A DNA stretch of 11,957 nt from DATGIQ01 sp035295665 (lineage in GTDB: Bacteria > Planctomycetota > Planctomycetia > Gemmatales > Gemmataceae), in the NCBI GenBank assembly GCA_035295665.1, contig DATGIQ010000222.1:1-11957 (forward strand). Direction: 5' to 3'. The first letter of the stretch is position 1. Every line of letters begins with the position of its first letter. The position numbers were made by a program, and so were the translations under genes. Positions 6,637-11,957 of the stretch are shown here, piece by piece. The notes under the pieces were generated by a model. The model was not told the DNA's origin and made no database searches. It saw nothing but the letters and a program-made list of their open reading frames with translations.

Positions 6637-7818
6637 CTATTTCCGCGTTGGGCTCCCGGCCGCGGGCTTCGTAGCGACGGGTCCCGGCACCGGCTTGGGG
6701 AGTTGCCGCCTGCGGCGCAGGCTCACTTTCGGCGTCGGCCGATCATGTTCATCTTCAATATCGCCGACGATCTCTTCCAGAACATCCTCCAGTGTGATCA
6801 GTCCGCGGATTTTGCCTGCTTCGTCGCGGACCAAGGACATATGGCGGCGCGAGCTGCGGAAGAGGCGCAGGGCGGTGGCGATGCTTTCCTCCGGTTTCAG
6901 AAACAGCGGCGGATACATCGCATCTTCCAGGATCACCACTCCCTTTACGCTGAACAGGTAAAACAGGTCCTTGGTGTTGACGATGCCGACTACGTTGTCC
7001 GGGTTCCCTTCGTACACCGGCATGCGCGTGTGGGCCCCGCTGCGGACCGCTTCCAGCACCTTATCCGGCGGCGTGTTCAGCTCCAAGGTAGCCATTTTGT
7101 CGCGCGGTACCAGACAGTTGGCCACCTTTTTGCCGGAGAGCCGGAACACGTTCTGCACGAATTCGGCCTGTTCCGGTTCCAGGATGCCTGCCTCTTCCGT
7201 GTCCTCGATCAAGAGGACCAATTCCTCCACCGTGTGGACCAGCTCTTCGCCGCGGGCCGGTTGGTAGCCGCACAGGCGCAGGATTGCGTTCGCAGTGCCG
7301 CTCATGATCAGCGTAAACGGGCGCGTCAACCGAGCGAAGACGACCAGCGGACTGGCTAACCATAAGGCCGTCTGGTCGGGGACTTGCAAAGCCAGATTTT
7401 TCGGGATGAGCTCGCCGAAAGCAACGTGCATGAAGGTGATGAGCAAGAGGGCAATGGTCGTGGCCGAGGTATGGATCGCCACGGCGCTCCACGTGCCGCG
7501 CAGGGAATGGAAGAGCGGCTCCAACAGTCGCGCCAGAGCGGGCTCGCCGACCCAGCCCAGTCCGATGCTGGCCAGGGTGATTCCGAGCTGAGTCGCGGCA
7601 ATGGAGCGGTCGAGACGATTGATGGCGTTCTCGGCTGCTTTGGCGCCGCGAACCCCGTGGCGCACCATCTCCTCGATCCGGGTCTTACGTACCGCGACCA
7701 GTGCGAATTCGGCAGCGACGAAGAGACCGTTGAGCACCACCAGGGCCGGCACACTGAGCAGCTCCAGGAGCTCCCAGACCCACTGATCGACCGCCAGAAG
7801 CAACCAATTACTTTGCAA
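6637..7818 (-). CDS. CNNM/DUF21 and CBS-pair membrane protein (hemolysin C/CorC-like), lacking CorC_HlyC domain
   Basis: A 393-residue membrane protein of the CNNM/DUF21 type, a family linked to Mg2+ (and Co2+) efflux or homeostasis. The N-terminal DUF21 domain (about 10-190) has four hydrophobic regions, the family phrase NGLFVAAEFALVAVRKTRIE (30-49) and FGELIPKNLAL (134-144), the region that lines the ion path in known homologues. Two CBS domains follow, about 237-290 (VPRDKMATLELN, RMPVYEG) and 299-356 (RGLITLEDVLEEIVGDIEDE). After residue 357 homologues normally continue into an ~80-residue CorC_HlyC domain; here only a 37-residue tail rich in Arg, Pro and Lys remains. The start is TTG at 7818, strongly supported by AAGGAGGT 8 nt upstream. 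It is divergent from paaG, with no convincing promoter of its own visible. The older name hemolysin is not evidence of toxicity. Confidence 0.88.
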   Translation of the reverse strand: MQSNWLLLAVDQWVWELLELLSVPALVVLNGLFVAAEFALVAVRKTRIEEMVRHGVRGAKAAENAINRLDRSIAATQLGITLASIGLGWVGEPALARLLEPLFHSLRGTWSAVAIHTSATTIALLLITFMHVAFGELIPKNLALQVPDQTALWLASPLVVFARLTRPFTLIMSGTANAILRLCGYQPARGEELVHTVEELVLLIEDTEEAGILEPEQAEFVQNVFRLSGKKVANCLVPRDKMATLELNTPPDKVLEAVRSGAHTRMPVYEGNPDNVVGIVNTKDLFYLFSVKGVVILEDAMYPPLFLKPEESIATALRLFRSSRRHMSLVRDEAGKIRGLITLEDVLEEIVGDIEDEHDRPTPKVSLRRRRQLPKPVPGPVATKPAAGSPTRK

Positions 7819-7826
7819 GCGCGGCC

Positions 7827-7834
7827 ACCTCCTT
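7827..7834 (-). promoter_or_regulatory. Consensus Shine-Dalgarno site fixing a TTG start
   Basis: On the minus strand bases 7834-7827 read AAGGAGGT, a full match to the 16S anti-Shine-Dalgarno sequence, with 8 nt to the TTG at 7818-7816. This is the strongest ribosome site in the window and decides the start of the CNNM gene, for which no ATG is suitably placed. Confidence 0.8.
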
Positions 7835-7944
7835 GGTTAGCACGTTCACCCGCGATGGTAGCATAGAACTGCCGCAGGGCCAACAGCGTGCCACTTCTTT
7901 GCAAGGCATATGCCGTTCCGAAAACGATCAACCCGCATTCGTAC

Positions 7945-7974
7945 TTGCCGGAGTCCGGCCGGGCCAGCTATCCT
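7945..7974 (+). promoter_or_regulatory. Possible paa operon promoter with embedded inverted repeat
   Basis: TTGCCG (7945-7950) and TATCCT (7969-7974) are separated by 18 bases and would start transcription near 7981, about 30 nt before the paaG ATG. Between them lies the perfect inverted repeat GCCGGA-G-TCCGGC (7947-7959), which overlaps the -35 and could be an operator. Both hexamers match four of six consensus bases, so the call is tentative. The rest of the 193-bp divergent region shows only a short palindrome GGCATATGCC (7905-7914). Confidence 0.3.
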
Positions 7975-8011
7975 CATCACAGGGAATTGACCACCTCCAA
8001 GAGGACCCGCC

Positions 8012-8815
8012 ATGTCCGCCACTTATCAAACGCTCCTTGTTGCGATGGCCGGTAACGTGTGCACGGTGACGTTGAACCGTCCCGATTCGCTCAACGCGCT
8101 GAATGAGACGATGACGGCGGAATTGGCCTCGCTCTTGCAAGGACTCCAGCAGAATCCGCAGGTGCGCTGTGTGGTGCTCACCGGCGCCGGCCGGGCGTTC
8201 AGTTCGGGTCAGGATCTGGGCGATTTGAAAAAAATGTACACCAGCTCCGAGCAGCGGCTTCACCTTGCCGAGGAGCTACGGCGGCGCTACAACCCGGTCG
8301 TCTGGGGTCTGCGCGATCTGGAAAAACCGGTCGTCGCGGCCATCAACGGCGTGGCGGCCGGGGCAGGGCTCAGCCTCGCGTTGGCCTGTGATCTGCGTAT
8401 TGCTTCGGACAAAGCGTCCTTCATCGAGGCCTTCGTCAATGTTGGCCTGGTGCCGGACTCGGCCAGCACGTTTTTCTTGCCGCGCCTGGTGGGCTTGGGC
8501 AAGGCCCTGGAAATGTGCTTTACTGGAGAAAAGGTATCAGCGGCAGACGCCTTAGCTTTCGGTCTGGTGAACAAAGTGGTTCCCGCCGATGAACTGGCGA
8601 AGGCGACGCAGGAGCTGGCGGCCCGGCTCGCCCAGCTTCCGACCCGCGCGATCGGGCTGATGAAAGGCTTGCTCTACCGCTCCTTCGGTTCGGATCTCGA
8701 CGCCCAGCTCGAAGCCGAGGCACAGGTTCAAGAGGTCGCTGGATTGACCGCTGATCACCGCGAAGGGGTCCTGGCGTTCTTCGAAAAGCGGCCGCCGAAC
8801 TTCCGAGGCCAGTAG
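8012..8815 (+). CDS. paaG: 2-(1,2-epoxy-1,2-dihydrophenyl)acetyl-CoA isomerase (PaaG)
   Basis: A 267-residue crotonase-fold enzyme, the usual length for PaaG (about 262). It isomerises ring-1,2-epoxyphenylacetyl-CoA to the seven-membered oxepin-CoA, and in E. coli also shifts double bonds in later intermediates. The oxyanion-hole segments are FSSGQDL (63-69) and AGAGL (116-120). By my alignment both catalytic glutamates of true enoyl-CoA hydratases are absent (positions 121 and 141 hold Ser and Phe). The isomerase aspartate is present in GLVPD (D149), matching PaaG rather than the hydratase PaaF. The C-terminal ADHREGVLAFFEKRPPNFRG (247-266) is close to the PaaG ending. The ATG follows GAGGA (8001-8005). 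It is the first gene of the cluster and is followed 17 nt later by paaJ. A general enoyl-CoA hydratase is the alternative, but residues and context favour PaaG. Confidence 0.87.
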   Translation: MSATYQTLLVAMAGNVCTVTLNRPDSLNALNETMTAELASLLQGLQQNPQVRCVVLTGAGRAFSSGQDLGDLKKMYTSSEQRLHLAEELRRRYNPVVWGLRDLEKPVVAAINGVAAGAGLSLALACDLRIASDKASFIEAFVNVGLVPDSASTFFLPRLVGLGKALEMCFTGEKVSAADALAFGLVNKVVPADELAKATQELAARLAQLPTRAIGLMKGLLYRSFGSDLDAQLEAEAQVQEVAGLTADHREGVLAFFEKRPPNFRGQ

Positions 8816-8832
8816 AAGGGACCAACTCAACC

Positions 8833-10032
8833 ATGCGACGAGCCCTCCTTATCGATGCCGTGCGCACCCCCATTGGCCGGTATGGCGGCGTTCTCCGAAC
8901 GTGCCGTCCCGATGACTTGGCCGCGCTAGTGATCCAGACGGTTCTGGAACGCACCAAGATCGACCCCTCCGCCGTCGAAGACGTTTATCTCGGTGCCACG
9001 AACCAGGCCGGCGAGGACAACCGCAACGTGGCCCGCATGGCCGCTCTGCTCGCCGGGTTACCCGAAACGATCCCGGGTTGCACGGTCAATCGGCTCTGTG
9101 CCTCGGGCTTGGAGGCGATCAATATCGCCGCCCGAATGATCGAAGCCGGCATGGGCGATGTGTTCCTTGCCGGCGGCGTCGAGTGCATGAGCCGGGCGCC
9201 ATTGGTGATGCTTAAGCCCGAAGAAGGATTTCCACGCGGCAATCAGCAGCTCGTGGATACAACGATCGGCTGGCGGTTCACCAATCCGCGGCTGGCCAAG
9301 CTGCACCATCCCTATAGCATGGGCGAAACCGCCGAGAACCTGGCCAAGAAATACGGCATTGGCCGCGAGCCACAGGACCGATTCGCGCTCGCCAGTCAGC
9401 AACGCGCCCAGAAAGCCCAGCAAGCCGGCCGGTTCGGCGACGAGCTGGTGCCGGTCACCGTGCCGCAGCGCAAGGGTCCGACTCTCGTTGTCCGCCACGA
9501 TGAGCATCCCCGTCCCGAGACGACGCTGGAAAGTCTGGCCAAGCTGCCGCCGGCGTTTGTGAAAGACGGCACGGTGACCGCAGGCAATTCCTCAGGCATC
9601 AACGATGGAGCGGCGGCGGTGCTCCTGGTGGAGGAAGAGACGGCGAAACGAATGGGCCTGCGCGCACTCGCTCGGATCGGTCCATCGGCCACGGCCGGCG
9701 TCGATCCCGCTTGTATGGGCATCGGCCCCGTGCCGGCCACGCATAAGGTGTTAAAACGTGCCGGCATTCGGCTAGGCGAAGTCGATATAATAGAGATAAA
9801 CGAGGCCTTCGCGGTCCAGGTGTTGGCCTGCATCCGCGAGCTGGGATTGGAGGACGCCACGCTCAATCCCAACGGCGGAGCCATTGCCCTGGGACATCCG
9901 CTCGGCTGTAGCGGAGCCCGGCTGGTCACCACGCTGGTCCACGAGATGCGCCGGTCGGGCGCTCGCCGCGGCCTGGCTACGCTGTGTGTTGGCGTGGGGC
10001 AGGGGGTTGCCACGGTGCTGGAAGGGATCTAA
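8833..10032 (+). CDS. paaJ: 3-oxoadipyl-CoA / 3-oxo-5,6-dehydrosuberyl-CoA thiolase (PaaJ)
   Basis: A 399-residue thiolase, full length for the family, acting in the cytoplasm. It cleaves 3-oxo-5,6-dehydrosuberyl-CoA and 3-oxoadipyl-CoA with CoA, releasing acetyl-CoA and finally succinyl-CoA in phenylacetate breakdown. Catalytic Cys89 lies in NRLCASGLEA (86-95), His355 in GGAIALGHPLGCSGAR (348-363), and the second cysteine Cys385 in CVGVGQG. The phrases NQAGEDNRNVARMA (57-70) and DTTIGWRF (142-149) are hallmarks of the PaaJ/PcaF branch rather than of acetoacetyl-CoA thiolases. A purine-rich AGAAGGGA overlapping the paaG stop lies 11 nt before the ATG, a rather long spacing. Codons for residues 318-323 use three ATA isoleucines and create a TATAAT (9786-9791), unusual for this GC-rich gene. 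PcaF of the beta-ketoadipate pathway is the alternative; neighbours favour PaaJ. Confidence 0.9.
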   Translation: MRRALLIDAVRTPIGRYGGVLRTCRPDDLAALVIQTVLERTKIDPSAVEDVYLGATNQAGEDNRNVARMAALLAGLPETIPGCTVNRLCASGLEAINIAARMIEAGMGDVFLAGGVECMSRAPLVMLKPEEGFPRGNQQLVDTTIGWRFTNPRLAKLHHPYSMGETAENLAKKYGIGREPQDRFALASQQRAQKAQQAGRFGDELVPVTVPQRKGPTLVVRHDEHPRPETTLESLAKLPPAFVKDGTVTAGNSSGINDGAAAVLLVEEETAKRMGLRALARIGPSATAGVDPACMGIGPVPATHKVLKRAGIRLGEVDIIEINEAFAVQVLACIRELGLEDATLNPNGGAIALGHPLGCSGARLVTTLVHEMRRSGARRGLATLCVGVGQGVATVLEGI

Positions 10033-10056
10033 ATGGCCATGCCTCATCCTGTAGCA

Positions 10057-10115
10057 CACCAGCCTGACGCGCCGGCGAAAGAGCGCGGCACCTTCGCCGG
10101 CGCGTCAGGCTGGTG
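10057..10115. repeat. Perfect 23-bp inverted repeat with 13-nt loop between paaJ and paaA
   Basis: The left arm (10057-10079) begins CACCAGCCTGACGCG and the right arm (10093-10115) is its exact reverse complement, ending CGCGTCAGGCTGGTG; 10080-10092 form the loop. After one mismatch two further pairs extend the stem. The transcript would fold into a very stable hairpin 24 nt after the paaJ stop and 30 nt before the paaA ATG. There is no U-run after it, so a simple intrinsic terminator is unlikely. It looks like a REP-type intergenic palindrome, and could stabilise or attenuate the polycistronic message. Whether it recurs in this genome cannot be seen here. Confidence 0.93.
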
Positions 10116-10145
10116 CGCTGCCGAATTTCGAACGGTGGTATAGGT

Positions 10146-11165
10146 ATGTCGGTCAGTGCCAGCGTGGAGTTCAAGATCAACTGGGACATCGACGAAGATG
10201 CCCAGCAGCTTGCCGATTTCGAAGCGCGGATCGAGGCCGGCCAAATCATCGAGCCGGATGATTGGATGCCGCACAATTACCGAGTCGGCATGCTGCGCAT
10301 GGCCGAGCATCATGCCAATTCCGAAATTGTCGGTGCCCTGCCCGAAGGCGAATGGATTACGCGCGCTCCGAGCTTACGCCGTAAGCTCGCTCTTATCGCC
10401 AAGGTACAGGATGAAGTCGGCCACGGCCAAATGCTCTATCGCGTTTCCCAAGACCTGGGCAAAAAGCGCGATCAGATGCTGCGCGATCTGATTACAGGCA
10501 AGACCAAGTACCACAATGTCTTCAACTACCCCGCGCCGACCTGGGCCGACGTGACCATGATCCAGTGGCTGGTTGATGGAGCGGCCATCTTGAACCAGGC
10601 GACCCTGGCGGAGGGGAGCTATGGGCCGTATGTGCGCACCATGAAGCGGATCAACATGGAAGAAGCGTTCCACTTCAAGAGTGGCGAGGACATGATCCTG
10701 ACGCTGATGAGCGGCACCGCACGGCAGAAGCAGATGGCCCAGGAAGCGTTTGATCGCTGGTGGGAGCCGTGCCTGATGTTTTTCGGACCGCCCGATAAGG
10801 ATTCGGTCAAGACCCAGCCGTTCATGCGCTGGCGGATCAAGACAGCCACCAACGATGAGCTGCGGCAGCGCTTCGTAGATCGTTTCGCACCAGCCGCTCT
10901 GGATCTGGGACTGAAAATTCATGTCACGGCGAAGGACGAACACGGCATGGTCACGGGTTGCCGTGAAGATCCGAAATTGCACCACGACGAAGCCAGGGGG
11001 CACTGGGACGTCAGCCAGCCCGATTGGAACGAGTTCTACCGCGTGATCCGTGGGCACGGTCCCCTCAACAAGGAACGCGTGGGATTGCGGCGTTTCTCCT
11101 ACGAACAGGGGCAGTGGGTCCGGCGGGCCGTGCTGGGCAGCACGGAATTGCCGCCCGCCGCCTAG
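10146..11165 (+). CDS. paaA: 1,2-phenylacetyl-CoA epoxidase, catalytic subunit A (PaaA)
   Basis: A 339-residue ferritin-fold di-iron oxygenase subunit. With PaaB, PaaC and the reductase PaaE it inserts one oxygen atom from O2 into the aromatic ring of phenylacetyl-CoA to give the 1,2-epoxide. Likely iron ligands are E60 (in SEIVGALPEGEW), E90 and H93 (in VQDEVGHG), and E172 or E173 with H176 (in MEEAFHF). Other conserved blocks are ITRAPSLRRK (71-80), FNYPAPTWADV (126-136) and TNDELRQRFVD (235-245). Compared with the E. coli protein as I recall it (309 residues), there are about 27 extra N-terminal residues and an insertion near 256-285. I chose the ATG at 10146, preceded by GGTGG at 10134-10138; the in-frame GTG at 10113 lies inside the right arm of the upstream palindrome and has no ribosome site. 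It is followed 54 nt later by paaB. Confidence 0.94.
   Translation: MSVSASVEFKINWDIDEDAQQLADFEARIEAGQIIEPDDWMPHNYRVGMLRMAEHHANSEIVGALPEGEWITRAPSLRRKLALIAKVQDEVGHGQMLYRVSQDLGKKRDQMLRDLITGKTKYHNVFNYPAPTWADVTMIQWLVDGAAILNQATLAEGSYGPYVRTMKRINMEEAFHFKSGEDMILTLMSGTARQKQMAQEAFDRWWEPCLMFFGPPDKDSVKTQPFMRWRIKTATNDELRQRFVDRFAPAALDLGLKIHVTAKDEHGMVTGCREDPKLHHDEARGHWDVSQPDWNEFYRVIRGHGPLNKERVGLRRFSYEQGQWVRRAVLGSTELPPAA
10369..10389. repeat. Perfect 21-bp palindrome inside paaA
   Basis: CGAGCTTACG (10369-10378) and CGTAAGCTCG (10380-10389) are exact reverse complements around one central C. The stretch encodes residues 75-81 of PaaA (within PSLRRKLA) and includes a TTA leucine codon, uncommon in this GC-rich gene. 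It may be a chance product of codon choice, an intragenic operator or an RNA hairpin. Confidence 0.85.
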
Positions 11166-11219
11166 CAGCGATTCGCTCAACCGCGCGGTTCCGCCGCAAA
11201 ATAACCGGAGGAATTCAGC

Positions 11220-11609
11220 GTGTCGCGATTGCGGGATCAAGTTCATCTGCCGAACGAGGGCGAATTGACACTGCCCGCTGAGGGAGATGCCAAGCCGTAC
11301 GAAGTGTTCGTGCAGCTGCAACGCGGCAAGCCACATGTCCACGCCGGCACGGTTGATGCGGTCGATGCATCGATGGCTCTTCAGTTTGCCCGCGAACACT
11401 ACGGCCAGGACCAACCTTGTGTGCATATCTGGGTCGTGCCGCGCGATGCCATGCTGGGCACCGATTATGGGAAGGACGTCATCTGGCGCTACACCGACCG
11501 AACCTATCGGCAGGCCCGGGCTTATCAGGTGCGCAAACGTTGGGAGCAATTTCGCAGCAAACAGGACGTGGACCGATACGAGAAGGAAGATCTGAAAGAA
11601 GCATTTTGA
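11220..11609 (+). CDS. paaB: 1,2-phenylacetyl-CoA epoxidase, structural subunit B (PaaB)
   Basis: A 129-residue small subunit of the phenylacetyl-CoA epoxidase; in E. coli PaaB bridges PaaAC units and has no catalytic metal site. The family core is visible as YEVFVQLQRGKPHVHAGTVD (27-46), then ASMALQFAREHY (50-61) and IWVVPRDAM (70-78), followed by a charged C-terminal helix ending EKEDLKEAF. The protein is longer than the E. coli form as I recall it (about 95 residues), with some 26 residues before the core. The GTG start is well supported by GGAGGA (11207-11212) 7 nt upstream, so the extension appears real. The 54-nt gap from paaA contains the perfect palindrome AACCGCGCGGTT (11179-11190). 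paaC begins 27 nt after the stop. Confidence 0.9.
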   Translation: MSRLRDQVHLPNEGELTLPAEGDAKPYEVFVQLQRGKPHVHAGTVDAVDASMALQFAREHYGQDQPCVHIWVVPRDAMLGTDYGKDVIWRYTDRTYRQARAYQVRKRWEQFRSKQDVDRYEKEDLKEAF

Positions 11610-11636
11610 CGGCTGCCGGAACGCGAGGGTACAGGC

Positions 11637-11957
11637 ATGGACCAGCTCAGCGCACATCTGAAACGGCCCCTGGTCGAGCTGCTCCTGAGCGTGGCCGACG
11701 ACAAGTTCATGTTGGGTCACCGCAACGCCGACTGGACGGGACTGGCTCCGATCCTGGAAGAGGACATCGCCTTTTCCGCCCTGGCCCAGGATGAAATCGC
11801 GCATGCTTCGGCCCTGTACGAGATGGTTGCTCAACTTCAGGACACCAAGCCGGATCGACTCGCCTTTGGCCGCAGGCCCGAAGAATACCGCTGTGCCGCC
11901 ATCGTGGAGCTGTCGGATGGATTCGATTGGGCGAAGGCGCTGTGCCGCAATTTCTTC
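11637..11957 (+). CDS. paaC: 1,2-phenylacetyl-CoA epoxidase, subunit C (PaaC), 5' part only
   Basis: The first 107 codons of an open frame that runs off the right edge; family members are about 250 residues, so roughly 40 percent is present. PaaC is a ferritin-fold partner of PaaA that lacks an active di-iron site and supports the catalytic core. Characteristic stretches are LLLSVADDKFMLGHRNADW (15-33), APILEEDIAFSALAQDEIAH (37-56) and YEMVAQLQ (61-68). The segments around E41-E42 and E53-H56 correspond to metal-ligand positions of the fold. The ATG follows GAGGG (11625-11629) with 7 nt spacing, 27 nt after the paaB stop. The paaA-paaB-paaC order is the standard one. Confidence 0.9.
   Translation, partial: MDQLSAHLKRPLVELLLSVADDKFMLGHRNADWTGLAPILEEDIAFSALAQDEIAHASALYEMVAQLQDTKPDRLAFGRRPEEYRCAAIVELSDGFDWAKALCRNFF

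Noticed and set aside
8012..8815. Calling the crotonase-fold gene an enoyl-CoA hydratase (paaF)
   Set aside because: Both hydratase glutamate positions appear to be replaced and the PaaG aspartate in GLVPD is present.
10057..10115. The palindrome as a Rho-independent terminator of paaGJ
   Set aside because: The stem is long enough but no T-run follows on either strand, and paaA begins 30 nt later in the same direction.
10113..10145. GTG at 10113 as the start of paaA
   Set aside because: It lies in the right arm of the 23-bp palindrome, would add 11 residues without family resemblance and has no ribosome site; the ATG at 10146 has GGTGG upstream.
10374..11834. A 486-codon open frame on the minus strand across paaA, paaB and the start of paaC
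   Set aside because: It is antisense to three clearly recognisable genes with good ribosome sites, and its translation shows no family motif. Long antisense frames are common in GC-rich genes.
1..11957. CRISPR arrays, tRNA or rRNA genes, insertion sequences
   Set aside because: I saw no spaced direct repeats of CRISPR type, no tRNA cloverleaf or rRNA-like sequence, and no transposase frame or paired terminal inverted repeats enclosing one.

Overview
The window looks like a piece of a moderately GC-rich bacterial chromosome, most likely from the Planctomycetota and probably a Gemmata-like lineage. This assignment is inference. It rests on the first gene, a 1019-residue repeat protein with PKD and Ig-like domains that ends in a roughly 170-residue domain I recognise from large planctomycete surface proteins, and on the generally planctomycete flavour of the other proteins. 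There are nine protein genes, eight complete and one cut by the right edge. I see no rRNA, tRNA, CRISPR array, transposase or phage gene, and no gene-free stretch over 300 bases.

Left part (1-4157): an extended -10 promoter candidate sits at the extreme left edge, ahead of the large LamG/PKD/Ig repeat protein on the + strand. It converges on a minus-strand gene for a proline-rich putative lipoprotein, and a small hairpin lies between the two stops.

Middle part (4158-7818): a 101-bp divergent region with promoter-like elements on both strands separates the lipoprotein from an NAD-dependent beta-decarboxylating dehydrogenase of the tartrate/D-malate dehydrogenase type. Thirty-four bases further on is a multi-pass membrane protein of the DUF1624/heparan-alpha-glucosaminide N-acetyltransferase type. 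This pair converges, with a 16-bp gap, on a minus-strand CNNM/CBS membrane protein that lacks the usual C-terminal CorC_HlyC domain.

Right part (7819-11957): a 193-bp divergent region leads into a + strand phenylacetate catabolic cluster: paaG (ring-epoxide isomerase), paaJ (thiolase), then paaA, paaB and the start of paaC (subunits of the phenylacetyl-CoA epoxidase). PaaABC with PaaE convert phenylacetyl-CoA to the ring-1,2-epoxide. PaaG isomerises this to the oxepin, and PaaJ carries out the thiolytic steps of the lower pathway. The remaining genes (paaE, paaZ, paaF, paaH, paaK) are not in view and may lie to the right. Between paaJ and paaA is a perfect 23-bp inverted repeat with a 13-nt loop, the most striking non-coding structure here.

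I found no convincing wholly new system. The points most worth following are the intra-operon palindrome, a second perfect palindrome inside paaA, the domain-short CNNM protein, and the duplicated-module architecture and absent signal peptide of the giant surface protein.
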